From Saprospiraceae bacterium (GTDB lineage Bacteria > Bacteroidota > Bacteroidia > Chitinophagales > Saprospiraceae): a stretch of DNA of 58,947 bases. Of this stretch, positions 26,397 through 35,272 are shown piece by piece. The translations under genes were made by a program, and so were the position numbers. The stretch is from contig JAHDEC010000025.1 of the NCBI GenBank assembly GCA_020629035.1, forward strand, positions 1 to 58,947, given 5' to 3'. Numbering within the stretch: the first letter of the stretch is position 1; every line of letters starts with the position of its first letter. The notes under the pieces were generated by a model. The model saw only the letters and a list, made by a program, of their open reading frames with translations. It ran no database searches and was not told the DNA's origin.

Positions 26397-28067
26397 TTAA
26401 ATATTAAAGCGGACGACTTGACGATTAGCGAGTGGATCAATCAGTAAAATGGAAAGAATCTGAGCATTTTCAGGGATAAGATTGATATCTTTTACAATGA
26501 TTTTTTTGTTCTTTTTATCATAAAAATGTCTAATCCATTGACCATCTATTCTACATTCGACAAAGATGTCAGGACAAACGCCAGAGGCATCATAATTATC
26601 AGATAAAGCAAAAGACCAAGTCTTGCTTGATTTGCTCATGCTGATTTTTCTAATCTTAGGAGCTTCTGTGTCTTTATAAATGCTAAAATCGCCCAGTACT
26701 CGTATCTGGGATTTTAAGGTGTCATTGTTTACATAGCCTCCATAATTCGTTATTCGTCCATTCGATTTTTTTCTCCCTAGAAAATGTTTATCGCTTAGTT
26801 CTTCAGAAACAAAGGCAAGATTCAGGTATTTATAAACAGGAACAAGAGGATCACCAATGCTTATTTTTTCTAAGCCATTATGATATAATTTCATTTGGAC
26901 ATCTTGATCAAAACTATAGGCTGGAATATCAATAGAAAGCTTACCATTGGCTAAATGATAACTGCTGTCATATCTTAATGTGTTGCTGATACGTGTTGTT
27001 TCAGGATCTGATTTAGCCGCTTTTTTTACAAATAATTTAATAGCTTGTTCATTAGCCTCAAAGTCCTTTAGAATGATATCTAGTGTATCTATTTTATGGC
27101 TTAATGGAATAATCCCGGGAGAGACATTCCTGGTGTAATTAGTGAGTAAGTTCCCTGGGAGTTTATACAGTCTGATGACGCTATTGCCAATCGTTTTTTT
27201 ATAGGGGTAGTCGATGGCTGCGTTAATGTATCTTGTTTCATCAAAAGATACCTTATCGAGTGTAAAATCAAATAACTGCTGACCATTTTGTTTCATGCTC
27301 ATCTGATAAGTACCATTCAAATTATTTACACCATCCATCTGATCAAAAGTGGCAAGAGCAACACCGATATACTCAGCATCTATTTCTATGATTTCAGAGC
27401 TACTTGTTTTATAGCCTTTCTTGTCCTTTACTCCAAGGTATTTTCTATCAATATAGTGTCCAGTAGAATCCAGGGTATGAATAAAAAGAGACTTTAAAAG
27501 TGGTTTTTTATGATCTTCCGGCTTTAAATTAAACAGATATGGATTGACGGGAATTTCAGATGCAGTCTCTCTAATTTCGAAGTGAAGGTGCGGTCCACTT
27601 GATCGTCCAGTATTGCCCATGATGCCTATAAATTCACCTTGCTCTATGTAAACCTTTGTGCTGTCTAGATAGTAGTCAAGATGACTCATTTCTAATTCAT
27701 ATTGCTTCTTTTTAAGATGATATTCGATCTTAGGCGCGTATTCGTGTAGGTGAGCATATACAGTGGTGTAGCCATTATCATGATCTAAGTAAAGGGATTG
27801 ACCATAGGAGCTCGCTTGCACTTTAATGCGACTTACATACCCACTTGCTGAGGCAAATAATGAATCTCTTTTGGGGCCATGCGAAGACCTGAAATCAATA
27901 CCTGCATGAAAATGATTAGTACGCAATTCACCAAACGATCCAGTAATCACTGTTTTATGTTTAACGGGAGATTGGAAATAGCTGCTATCTAGAATAGTTG
28001 ATTGAGCAAATGATAGGGAACAAAACAGTAGGCTACATAAACAAATCTTCCATCCTCTTGAAAACAT
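26397..28067 (-). CDS. M23 family metallopeptidase
   Basis: The start at 28067 is selected because it gives a proper signal peptide (MFSRGWKICLCSLLFCSLSFAQ); longer forms would run 24 codons further into the meaB gene. The 556-residue protein has an LytM/M23 domain at about 36-190 with zinc ligands H54-x-x-x-D58 and H160-L-H162, plus YAHLH at 105-109. The remaining about 370 residues are beta-rich and unassigned. M23 enzymes cut peptidoglycan peptide bridges. The motifs look complete, so activity is likely. It overlaps the meaB 3' end by 35 bases and is co-transcribed with it. Confidence 0.88.
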   Translation of the reverse strand: MFSRGWKICLCSLLFCSLSFAQSTILDSSYFQSPVKHKTVITGSFGELRTNHFHAGIDFRSSHGPKRDSLFASASGYVSRIKVQASSYGQSLYLDHDNGYTTVYAHLHEYAPKIEYHLKKKQYELEMSHLDYYLDSTKVYIEQGEFIGIMGNTGRSSGPHLHFEIRETASEIPVNPYLFNLKPEDHKKPLLKSLFIHTLDSTGHYIDRKYLGVKDKKGYKTSSSEIIEIDAEYIGVALATFDQMDGVNNLNGTYQMSMKQNGQQLFDFTLDKVSFDETRYINAAIDYPYKKTIGNSVIRLYKLPGNLLTNYTRNVSPGIIPLSHKIDTLDIILKDFEANEQAIKLFVKKAAKSDPETTRISNTLRYDSSYHLANGKLSIDIPAYSFDQDVQMKLYHNGLEKISIGDPLVPVYKYLNLAFVSEELSDKHFLGRKKSNGRITNYGGYVNNDTLKSQIRVLGDFSIYKDTEAPKIRKISMSKSSKTWSFALSDNYDASGVCPDIFVECRIDGQWIRHFYDKKNKKIIVKDINLIPENAQILSILLIDPLANRQVVRFNI

Positions 28068-29043
28068 CAAGGCTGACATTAAGCGGTAAAATTTCAGATT
28101 CGACGGACGTTTTGTCAATGCTTTGTAATTTTTCTGCAAAGATGGGATGTTGTTTGATAAATCTTTCCATTTGAGAAAAAATTTCTCGTTTAATCCAGAT
28201 CTTAACTTGTGCCTCTCGTTTGTTTTTTAATACATTGGACGTTTGTAAGGTTTGTAAATAATGATGTATGTTTTCGTGTACAGCTTCAATACCATCCGCA
28301 GTGAGTGACGAGTATTGCATTACTTTTTTTGAAGGGTCTAGGGATTGTTTAATAGCATTGGTCATAGTGTTAAACCTTTGTTTTGCCAATTGCTTTTGAT
28401 CTCCATCAGCCTTATGCACGATAAAGAAATCGCTAATTTCTATAATCCCTTTTTTAATACTTTGAATATCATCTCCACTCCCAGGAAGCACCAACATAAT
28501 CATAAGGTCTACTACTTGGTTTATGTCTATTTCTGATTGTCCCACACCTACAGACTCGACAAATAGGTAAGTATATCCGGCTGCTGCACAGAGTTGAAGG
28601 CTAAGTAATGTGCTTGGTCTGATGCCTCCTAAATGTAAGGAAGATGGACTAGGTCTAACAAAGCAATTTTCAGAAAAACCTACTTTGGACATCCTAGTTT
28701 TATCACCTAGTATGGAGCCTCCAGATTTGGACGAACTTGGGTCGACAGCTAATATGGCAATTTTATGACCCTGCTTTAGCAAATAATTACCATAGCTATC
28801 TATAAAGGTGCTTTTTCCTACACCTGGCGGACCGGTTATACCTATTCTTTTGCTTTGTTCAATGTTACGCTTCCCCTTATCTAATATTTCTTGTATCCAA
28901 TCTATATGATCTTCATAACCCTGTTCTACAAGCGTTATTGCGTGTGCCAATGCTAGTTTATCACCAGATAAAACAGCACTAATAAGCTCTTTTTTATCGA
29001 TTGACCTTTTGTGTGGCTTGTATTTCGGGTTGATGGATTTCAA
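28033..29043 (-). CDS. meaB: Methylmalonyl-CoA mutase-associated GTPase MeaB
   Basis: The 336-residue G3E GTPase has Walker A GPPGVGKST (71-79), the switch region AVDPSSSKSGGSILGDKTRM and the FVESVGVGQSE motif. MeaB protects and reloads adenosylcobalamin-dependent methylmalonyl-CoA mutase, which links propionate and succinate metabolism. The mutase subunits are not in this window. The older name ArgK reflects a misassignment. The gene overlaps the M23 peptidase gene by 35 bases at its 3' end. Confidence 0.93.
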   Translation of the reverse strand: MKSINPKYKPHKRSIDKKELISAVLSGDKLALAHAITLVEQGYEDHIDWIQEILDKGKRNIEQSKRIGITGPPGVGKSTFIDSYGNYLLKQGHKIAILAVDPSSSKSGGSILGDKTRMSKVGFSENCFVRPSPSSLHLGGIRPSTLLSLQLCAAAGYTYLFVESVGVGQSEIDINQVVDLMIMLVLPGSGDDIQSIKKGIIEISDFFIVHKADGDQKQLAKQRFNTMTNAIKQSLDPSKKVMQYSSLTADGIEAVHENIHHYLQTLQTSNVLKNKREAQVKIWIKREIFSQMERFIKQHPIFAEKLQSIDKTSVESEILPLNVSLDVFKRMEDLFM

Positions 29044-29105
29044 AAAATAACTTTATCTTAAGGAAGTTGTTGAATAAAATTATACCTTTTTACTAAACTA
29101 AAGCA

Positions 29106-29113
29106 TAACTTTG
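29106..29113 (+). promoter_or_regulatory. Bacteroidota -7 element (TAACTTTG) of iscS
   Basis: TAACTTTG lies 36 bases before the iscS ATG at 29150 and matches TAnnTTTG. Confidence 0.5.
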
Positions 29114-29149
29114 AGGGTTTATTAGAAGTTGATAATTAACAACTTAAGA

Positions 29150-30367
29150 ATGACAGAGAAAATCTACCTAGATAATAATTCGACTACACCATGCGATCCA
29201 CGTGTGGTAACAACTATGCTTCCTTTTTTTAATGAGATGTTTGGTAATGCAGCATCTAGATCTCATCCCTTTGGATGGCAAGCAGAGGAGGCTGTTGATT
29301 ATGCAAGAGAGCAGGTTGCCAATTTGATAAATGTTGATTCGAAAGAAATCATCTTCACATCTGGCGCAACTGAAGCAGACAATTTAGCTATAAAGGGTGT
29401 TTTTGAAATGTATGCCAAAAAAGGTAATCATATCATAACACTGACCACAGAGCATAAAGCGGTTTTAGATTCGTGTAAGAAAGTCGAGAAACTAGGTGGA
29501 GAGGTTACATATCTTGAAGTTCAAGAAGATGGAATAGTTGATTTGACGGCATTGGAAAATGCAATAACAGATAAGACTATTCTTGTTTCGATTATGTTCG
29601 CTAATAATGAAACAGGTGTTATACAACCAATGAAAGAAATTGGTGATATCTGTAAAAAGCATGGGGTATTGTTTATGAGTGATGCCACTCAAGCTGTAGG
29701 TAAAATTCCAGTTGATCCAAAAGAATTAGGTATACATTTAATGGCTTTTACGGCGCACAAAATGTACGGACCTAAGGGTGTAGGGGCATTATTTGTAAAT
29801 AGAAAAAATCCAAGGGTAAAGGTGACTTCACAAATGGATGGTGGAGGCCACGAAAGGGGTATGAGGTCAGGAACATTGAATGTTCCGGGTATTGTTGGTT
29901 TTGGAAAAGCTGCTGAATTAGCACAAAAGGAAATGTCAAAAGATGCTGAGCGATTAGCTATCCTAAGAGATCGACTTGAAACTAAATTGGTAGAGAGTTT
30001 AGAGGAAGTTTATGTTAACGGAAACGTCGAACATAGAATGCCACATGTAACTAATTTATCATTCAAACATGTAGAAGGTGAAGGTCTTATGATGACCTTC
30101 AATCAAAATATTGCAGTTTCTTCGGGATCTGCATGTACTTCTGCATCACTAGAACCGTCATATGTATTGATTGCATTAGGTTTAGGTGATGACTTAGCTG
30201 TTTCTTCTATTCGTTTCAGTCTTGGACGATTTACGACAGATGAGGAAGTTGATGCCGCAGTAGAATTACTGATTAAAGGTGTTAACCATATGCGTGAATT
30301 AAGTCCAATATGGGAAATGTTTAAGGAAGGAGTTGATTTAGACTCTGTCGTTTGGGCAGAGCATTAA
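29150..30367 (+). CDS. iscS: Cysteine desulfurase IscS
   Basis: The 405-residue PLP enzyme converts cysteine to alanine and supplies persulfide sulfur for Fe-S cluster assembly. The PLP lysine is K204 in [10 protein letters not shown] and the active cysteine is C329 in [16 protein letters not shown], the long-loop IscS type. The ATG at 29150 ([14 protein letters not shown]) is preferred to a TTG seven codons upstream because IscS proteins begin this way. It is the first gene of the isc set, but an HNH gene separates it from iscU. Confidence 0.96.
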   Translation: MTEKIYLDNNSTTPCDPRVVTTMLPFFNEMFGNAASRSHPFGWQAEEAVDYAREQVANLINVDSKEIIFTSGATEADNLAIKGVFEMYAKKGNHIITLTTEHKAVLDSCKKVEKLGGEVTYLEVQEDGIVDLTALENAITDKTILVSIMFANNETGVIQPMKEIGDICKKHGVLFMSDATQAVGKIPVDPKELGIHLMAFTAHKMYGPKGVGALFVNRKNPRVKVTSQMDGGGHERGMRSGTLNVPGIVGFGKAAELAQKEMSKDAERLAILRDRLETKLVESLEEVYVNGNVEHRMPHVTNLSFKHVEGEGLMMTFNQNIAVSSGSACTSASLEPSYVLIALGLGDDLAVSSIRFSLGRFTTDEEVDAAVELLIKGVNHMRELSPIWEMFKEGVDLDSVVWAEH

Positions 30368-30461
30368 GGATGGGGTTTTAGTGATTGCTATAAGAGCTGT
30401 TGCTGGCTTTTAATTGCTGAAACCAAAACAAAGTTATTTTAAGACAAAAAGACCACCTCAA

Positions 30462-31052
30462 ATGAAAAGTAACATTAAATCGTTCTTCGATGAAGAATGG
30501 AAGATGATTGTGCACCCCAAGCACAAACCCAAGACTATGGAATATTGGGTATCCAACTATGGCCGTCTACAAACTTATTCAAAACGCTTTGACAAATGGA
30601 GCCTTGGTACAGGTTCCAAGGATAAACGAGGACTCTACAACGTAAGTTTTCGTAGTCAAGAAGACATAAATGTGAGATTTTTTATTCACAAATATGTTGC
30701 AGAATATTTCGTGGAAAAGCCATCGGAAGATCATGAATACATTATTCACAGAGATAAGGACAAAACAAACAACCATTTTAAGAACTTAGAATGGATGACC
30801 AAGCGTGAATGGATTGAAGAGTTAAAGCGCAGAGGCTCCTTTTCTGCGTCTAAAATGAAAAGGGTAGGTAAGCATATCAAAATGACTCCAGCTAAGGTTG
30901 CCTTGTTAAAGAGAAGCCTTTTAAATGGGAAAACAAGGAAAAAAATGCTTGCCAAACGCTTTGGAATAACGCATACTCAGCTAAATCGAATTGAAAGTGG
31001 AGAAAATTGGGGAGATATAGCTCCTGCTCCAGAAGAAAGAGTGAAACAATAG
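30462..31052 (+). CDS. NUMOD4/HNH endonuclease-like protein with a C-terminal HTH
   Basis: The 196-residue product (ATG at 30462; an upstream TTG adds 16 residues) has an NUMOD4 segment (EEWKMIV, YWVSNYGRLQTYS, about 10-65) and an HNH nuclease core (HKYVAEYFVEKP, then IIHRDKDKTNNHFKNLEW, with H76, H96, N103, N104 and N108). It ends with a helix-turn-helix (MTPAKVALLKRSLLNG, LAKRFGITHTQLNRIESG, about 141-186). This is the architecture of free-standing homing endonucleases. It sits between iscS and iscU in the same orientation. It may be a mobile nuclease or one domesticated as a DNA-binding regulator. Confidence 0.82.
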   Translation: MKSNIKSFFDEEWKMIVHPKHKPKTMEYWVSNYGRLQTYSKRFDKWSLGTGSKDKRGLYNVSFRSQEDINVRFFIHKYVAEYFVEKPSEDHEYIIHRDKDKTNNHFKNLEWMTKREWIEELKRRGSFSASKMKRVGKHIKMTPAKVALLKRSLLNGKTRKKMLAKRFGITHTQLNRIESGENWGDIAPAPEERVKQ

Positions 31053-31055
31053 TGT

Positions 31056-31063
31056 TATCTTTG
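31056..31063 (+). promoter_or_regulatory. Bacteroidota -7 element (TATCTTTG) of iscU
   Basis: TATCTTTG starts 4 bases after the HNH gene stop and 49 bases before the iscU ATG. It suggests that iscU-iscA has its own promoter. Confidence 0.55.
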
Positions 31064-31111
31064 TGAACCGTTTAGCGGTATTGAATGTTTTATTAAAAAA
31101 TAAGATAACGT

Positions 31112-31498
31112 ATGGCATATTCTGAAAAGGTAATTGAGCATTTTAAAAACCCTAGAAATGTAGGGACTCTAGACAAGAGTAAAAAGAATGTTGGTACAGG
31201 ATTAGTTGGTGCTCCTGAATGTGGAGATGTTATGAGACTTCAGATTGAAGTTGATGAAGCATCAGGAACCATCAAGGATGCAAAATTTAAAACATTTGGT
31301 TGTGGTTCTGCCATAGCGTCTAGTTCTTTGGCAACTGAGTGGCTAAAAGGTAAATCTGTCGATGATGCTTTAGCCATTGATAATATGGATATTGTAGAAG
31401 AATTAGCATTGCCTCCAGTTAAGATTCACTGTTCTGTACTTGCAGAGGATGCAATTAAAAGTGCAATTGAAGATTATAAGTCAAAAAACGTAGGATAA
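31112..31498 (+). CDS. iscU: Fe-S cluster assembly scaffold IscU
   Basis: The 128-residue scaffold carries the cluster ligands C37, D39, C64, H106 and C107 and the LPPVK motif that binds the HscA chaperone, in the same positions as E. coli IscU. It receives sulfur from IscS and builds 2Fe-2S and 4Fe-4S clusters. The IscA gene begins 3 bases after its stop. Confidence 0.97.
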   Translation: MAYSEKVIEHFKNPRNVGTLDKSKKNVGTGLVGAPECGDVMRLQIEVDEASGTIKDAKFKTFGCGSAIASSSLATEWLKGKSVDDALAIDNMDIVEELALPPVKIHCSVLAEDAIKSAIEDYKSKNVG

Positions 31499-31501
31499 AC
31501 T

Positions 31502-31828
31502 ATGTTATTCGTTGCAGATAGTGCCAAAGAAAAAATATCAGAGCTCATGTCCAATGATAAGGTTGGACATGACTACTTTGTGCGTGTTTCGGTAACCAGT
31601 GGAGGTTGCTCAGGCCTGAGTTATAACCTAGATTTTGACAATGAATCCCAAGAAAATGATCAGATTTTCGAAGATAATGGAGTCAAGGTTGTAACTGATT
31701 TGAAAAGCTTTTTATACTTGTGTAACACTACACTTGAGTTTTCTGGTGGCTTAAACGGCAAAGGATTTTTCTTCAATAATCCCAACGCCTCACGTACCTG
31801 CGGATGTGGCGAAAGCTTTGCAGTTTAG
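31502..31828 (+). CDS. iscA: IscA/HesB-type Fe-S carrier
   Basis: The 108-residue A-type carrier has C36 in SGGCSG and C100-x-C102 in TCGCGESF, the three conserved cysteines of the family. It accepts clusters from IscU and passes them to target enzymes. It is translationally close to iscU (3 bases) and is the last gene of the isc group; no hscA, hscB or fdx follows. It could equally be called ErpA-like. Confidence 0.92.
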   Translation: MLFVADSAKEKISELMSNDKVGHDYFVRVSVTSGGCSGLSYNLDFDNESQENDQIFEDNGVKVVTDLKSFLYLCNTTLEFSGGLNGKGFFFNNPNASRTCGCGESFAV

Positions 31829-31838
31829 CTTAGCCCTT

Positions 31839-32615
31839 CTAATTTCCTACTGAAGATTCTCTTAAACTAATTCTTAGCTCGCCAAATTTCATTGGAGTTT
31901 CAAATACTAGTGGAATTCTTAGTTCGTCATCAGAGATCCAACATTTCATGGTGGTAGACTTATCGATATGTTTCCCTTTTATAGATTGTGCCTCTAATTT
32001 AAACGCTTGGTAGCTACCTAGGTTTTTAACTTTTTTCTCTTCAGTCCCTAGATATTTCATGTCTATATCATATTGATACTTATTGTAAAATAAATGCAAT
32101 GGCAGTTGGTCATTAATTTGCATTTCTTGGTAGGCTGGTGTACGGATGTAATAAAAAGTACTTACCATATCTTGGACACAATGATCCAATTTAATATCAT
32201 AAACAACATGTTTATCTGGATTAGGTCCTAGAAATTCTTTGGCTGTAAGATTGCGCTGATCAAATAGTATAGAATCGTAGCTTGTTACTCCATTTTCATC
32301 GGTCCATCGAAGATAATGATCTGTCAGACCGTTCACCTCTTCGATATGAGTTCTGAATTGGCCATTAATTTTATAGAGTGCACTCCAGGCATCATGCGTT
32401 TTTGCGGTTAATTCGCCCCAGTAAAAATCGCCTTCTTTAGTAAAATTGAAAACCGTCTCTCCGATGGGAATCCATATAAAGCCAACCTTGACATATATAT
32501 CATAAATGAGTTCTTCGTTTGCCGAGACATTACCATAGGAAATTTCACACGGCATTTTTTGAGCGTTAATTGAAAAGCAAATCCATAGCAATAGGATAGT
32601 TAAATAAACCCTCAT
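31839..32615 (-). CDS. DUF3108 secreted protein
   Basis: The 258-residue product has a signal peptide (ends INAQ, residue 18) and the DUF3108 pattern (ELIYDIYVKVGFIWIPIGETVFNF start, then EEKKVKNLGSYQAFKLEAQS). DUF3108 proteins are beta-rich periplasmic proteins of unknown function. The final gene of the six-gene operon, its start codon overlaps the preceding stop by one base, so it is translationally coupled. Confidence 0.82.
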   Translation of the reverse strand: MRVYLTILLLWICFSINAQKMPCEISYGNVSANEELIYDIYVKVGFIWIPIGETVFNFTKEGDFYWGELTAKTHDAWSALYKINGQFRTHIEEVNGLTDHYLRWTDENGVTSYDSILFDQRNLTAKEFLGPNPDKHVVYDIKLDHCVQDMVSTFYYIRTPAYQEMQINDQLPLHLFYNKYQYDIDMKYLGTEEKKVKNLGSYQAFKLEAQSIKGKHIDKSTTMKCWISDDELRIPLVFETPMKFGELRISLRESSVGN

Positions 32616-33484
32616 TAAATATTATCTTTCGTATTTATAATTAATTGGTTTAGCTCTAAGATGTATCTCTCTGTTAGTTCTTTTTGTCGCGCTTGACTGG
32701 TAATAGAAGCATTGTTTATTCCTCCAATGTAGTATCTATAGAACCATGGAGCAACACTTAGTACTGCATCCGTAAGACCCAAGGTTTCTTCCACATAGAA
32801 AAATAGACCTACAAAGCCTGCATTAAGTAGAAATGAATTTAGAGCATCGCTATAATCTCCACTGGCAAGCTGTCCTAAGCCTGGTATAGCCATTGACATT
32901 ACAGTATAGAGGCGATGCTTACGCCCAAGATTTTTATCTAGCTTTTTAAAGATTTTTGTCAATGTTGCTTGATCAATGTTATGAGCATAACTCAAGCTAT
33001 TTATTTGGTTTTTTGCTTTCAAATAGTTTTTATCAAATAAATAGCACATCGACAAATAGTAATGATACTTGTCGGGCTCATATTCGATTTCATTGGACTT
33101 AAATTGAAAGAGGGTAGACTGGCATTTTTTATATGATTTTTGCCTTAAGAGCATTCCAACCTTGGCATACTTGGCAACTATTTGCTCTTCTTCATTTAAT
33201 ACTTTTTGCTTAGCATAAATGTTTAAGAATTTTAAAGCATTATCATAATCCTCAAGTGCGTAAAATGATTCAGAAATATACTTTGGTAAATAGGTAAATG
33301 AGCCTTCTCTATCTAAGAAATACGCCTTGAGAAGCATTTTATTTTGAGCAGCGATATTATCAACCGATTCATATTTTTCGGCCAATTCTATGCACTCATA
33401 AATGTCATTCTGCGATTTGGCAGAAAAACAAAAACTAATTATTATTAGCCATAATAAGCAAAGCCTCCTGCCTAATTTCTTCAT
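32615..33484 (-). CDS. Membrane protein with IPGxGQ motif (paralogue of upstream gene)
   Basis: The 289-residue product has a signal peptide (ends AKSQ, about residue 25), a helical TPR-like region to about 190, then two or three membrane helices starting at MSMAIPGLGQLASGDYSDA. The same IPGxG...DYxDA motif occurs in the upstream gene product, so the two are probably diverged duplicates. The motif resembles DUF5683/TM2-like helix starts. Function unknown. Its start lies 50 bases inside the upstream gene. Confidence 0.7.
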   Translation of the reverse strand: MKKLGRRLCLLWLIIISFCFSAKSQNDIYECIELAEKYESVDNIAAQNKMLLKAYFLDREGSFTYLPKYISESFYALEDYDNALKFLNIYAKQKVLNEEEQIVAKYAKVGMLLRQKSYKKCQSTLFQFKSNEIEYEPDKYHYYLSMCYLFDKNYLKAKNQINSLSYAHNIDQATLTKIFKKLDKNLGRKHRLYTVMSMAIPGLGQLASGDYSDALNSFLLNAGFVGLFFYVEETLGLTDAVLSVAPWFYRYYIGGINNASITSQARQKELTERYILELNQLIINTKDNI

Positions 33485-34250
33485 TTAACTTTTGATTATA
33501 GTATTTGGCTGATTGATAGCTACCATAAATATTACTTATATAGAACCCTAAACCTATTCCACCATAAATCCAACCTCCAACGGCCGTAATGCCATTTTCT
33601 TTGAATCTTCGATAAGATTGGATACCGGTGGATATCACAAACAAGGTACTTATGGCTCCATCCCAATAATCTTTGGCATAGTAGCGACCAGTTCCTGGAA
33701 TTATTCCTGATAAAATGGCAGCTGTAACTGGGCTTTTGAATTTTGCTTCTTCAATTTTATTCATAATACCCTCATATTCTACTAAATTAGTATTAGGGTA
33801 TAGTGCTTTTGATTTCTCCCAGTCCATATCCACCAAAGCCATTTTAAACTGTAGTTTTTCCAAGTCCTCTTGACTTAATAAATTTGCTTTTTGGTTTAAG
33901 CTGAGCACTAAACTTTCTGTGCGCTTTTCTAGCAATAATAAATTATAATATTCTATGAGTACTTTCTCATCTTTGATATCAAATTGGGCTAATCTGTTTT
34001 CCAACATATCAAAGTCATCATTCTTCTTATAACAAGTAATAAGCTTTTTTAAATGATCTATATTATTAGGATCCTTAAAGAGTAATTTTTCGAATTCTTG
34101 GGAAGCATATTGATATAACTCAGAGTTGAAGAGATATAGTGCGAAGCTTTCATCATTATCGGATGACAGGGTATCACTCGCTTGAGCGAAAAAGCTCCAA
34201 GGAGTAAAAATATAGGCTAAAAGGATTAGTAATTTACTGTACCGCATCAA
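33435..34250 (-). CDS. TPR-like membrane protein with IPGxG motif
   Basis: The 271-residue protein has a signal peptide (ends FFAQ, about residue 23), a helical TPR-like body and membrane segments beginning ILSGIIPGTGRYYAKDYWDGA at about 180. A terminal cytoplasmic or periplasmic helix ends EIRQEALLIMANNN. It overlaps yidD by 17 bases and the next gene by 50 bases. Function unknown; the IPGxG motif ties it to its downstream paralogue. Confidence 0.7.
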   Translation of the reverse strand: MMRYSKLLILLAYIFTPWSFFAQASDTLSSDNDESFALYLFNSELYQYASQEFEKLLFKDPNNIDHLKKLITCYKKNDDFDMLENRLAQFDIKDEKVLIEYYNLLLLEKRTESLVLSLNQKANLLSQEDLEKLQFKMALVDMDWEKSKALYPNTNLVEYEGIMNKIEEAKFKSPVTAAILSGIIPGTGRYYAKDYWDGAISTLFVISTGIQSYRRFKENGITAVGGWIYGGIGLGFYISNIYGSYQSAKYYNQKLNEEIRQEALLIMANNN

Positions 34251-34632
34251 TTAGCTTTCTGTATTTTAAATTGATTTCATATTTCTGTGGAGACAAGCCA
34301 TGACAACGCGCCAGTCTATCAAAGGACATAACAGTACCTTTAATGGGCCCATGTTTATGTAGAGCTTGAGAACAATAAGATGAACAAGAGGGAATAAAGT
34401 TGCATTGATTGCCATCTTGAGTAGTCACATAGTTTTTGTAGATATGAAAGAGGGTGTAGCCACTCATTTGAATCTCATTTTTATCTTTTTTTATGGATGT
34501 TGTAGGCAGCGATTTAGCTATACTGTTATCATCGATTAACGCATGAACAAACAACATATCCTCTTTAGTTTGAGCACATAAAGAGTTTAATCCAAACAGG
34601 AAGATTATAAAACAACTAGTAAATCTGTACAT
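34234..34632 (-). CDS. yidD: YidD-like protein with an N-terminal signal peptide
   Basis: The C-terminal half has the YidD signature: YKNYVTT, C77NFIPSCSSYCSQAL, HGPIKGT and RLARC110HG. YidD proteins help YidC insert membrane proteins and are normally small cytoplasmic-face proteins of 70-90 residues. Here the 132-residue protein begins with a hydrophobic signal ending SLCAQ (about residue 21) and about 40 extra residues, so export is predicted. This makes the usual role doubtful. It overlaps its neighbours by 17 bases on both sides. Confidence 0.8.
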   Translation of the reverse strand: MYRFTSCFIIFLFGLNSLCAQTKEDMLFVHALIDDNSIAKSLPTTSIKKDKNEIQMSGYTLFHIYKNYVTTQDGNQCNFIPSCSSYCSQALHKHGPIKGTVMSFDRLARCHGLSPQKYEINLKYRKLIDAVQ

Positions 34633-35260
34633 CCCTGAGCTTAATGACTTTTAATATCTCCTCTTCCTGAGCTATAAAATGCAATTTTATCATTTGAGGT
34701 ACATCAATGTTGTGTATAACTTGGTAATCTTGATAATAGGTTTTATTGATAGATTTATCGTTTTCATCAACTATTATTAAGCCAGACAATCTTTCATCAT
34801 CTTGTTGTGTAACCACATAATTTATAAACTGAAATTGACCTGTTGGAGGAACCCATTTATAAATAATGGAACTGTCAACTTTGTCAACCTCATCGATTAC
34901 AAAACCAGCTTGCTCTAAGCCGAAGTCTAATAAATTTCCTTTTAAAATTTTACTAAAGACTGAAAACTCATTAAAATGAGGACCGATGGTATCAATCGAT
35001 TGTAGAACCATTAAACTATCGTACTTCGAAACCGTAGAATCCTGAAAAACCCAAGATGATTTATATGGAAAGTTTATTTCATAAATTGACTTATTTTCAA
35101 ATAAATCAAAATGTATAGAACCTACAACTATAAAGGAACTGTCCTTAAGTGTATTTTTTTCTATAATAGAAAAATCTGCTTGCAGATTGCTATATTTTTG
35201 AGCTGAGCAAAAAGAGCAAACTACAAGCAGACTAAGTGTAAATAAAATATTTTTTATCAC
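34616..35260 (-). CDS. Secreted LolA-fold-like protein
   Basis: The 214-residue product has a signal peptide (ends CSAQ, residue 20) and alternating beta-strand sequence (FSIIEKNTLKDSSFIVVGSIHFDL, INFPYKSSWVFQDSTVSKYDS) in the style of LolA-like outer-membrane lipoprotein carriers, which hold lipids in a half-barrel. The assignment is by pattern only. It overlaps yidD by 17 bases and is 12 bases downstream of the small membrane protein gene. Confidence 0.65.
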   Translation of the reverse strand: MIKNILFTLSLLVVCSFCSAQKYSNLQADFSIIEKNTLKDSSFIVVGSIHFDLFENKSIYEINFPYKSSWVFQDSTVSKYDSLMVLQSIDTIGPHFNEFSVFSKILKGNLLDFGLEQAGFVIDEVDKVDSSIIYKWVPPTGQFQFINYVVTQQDDERLSGLIIVDENDKSINKTYYQDYQVIHNIDVPQMIKLHFIAQEEEILKVIKLRDVQIY

Positions 35261-35272
35261 TCTAAACTAAAA

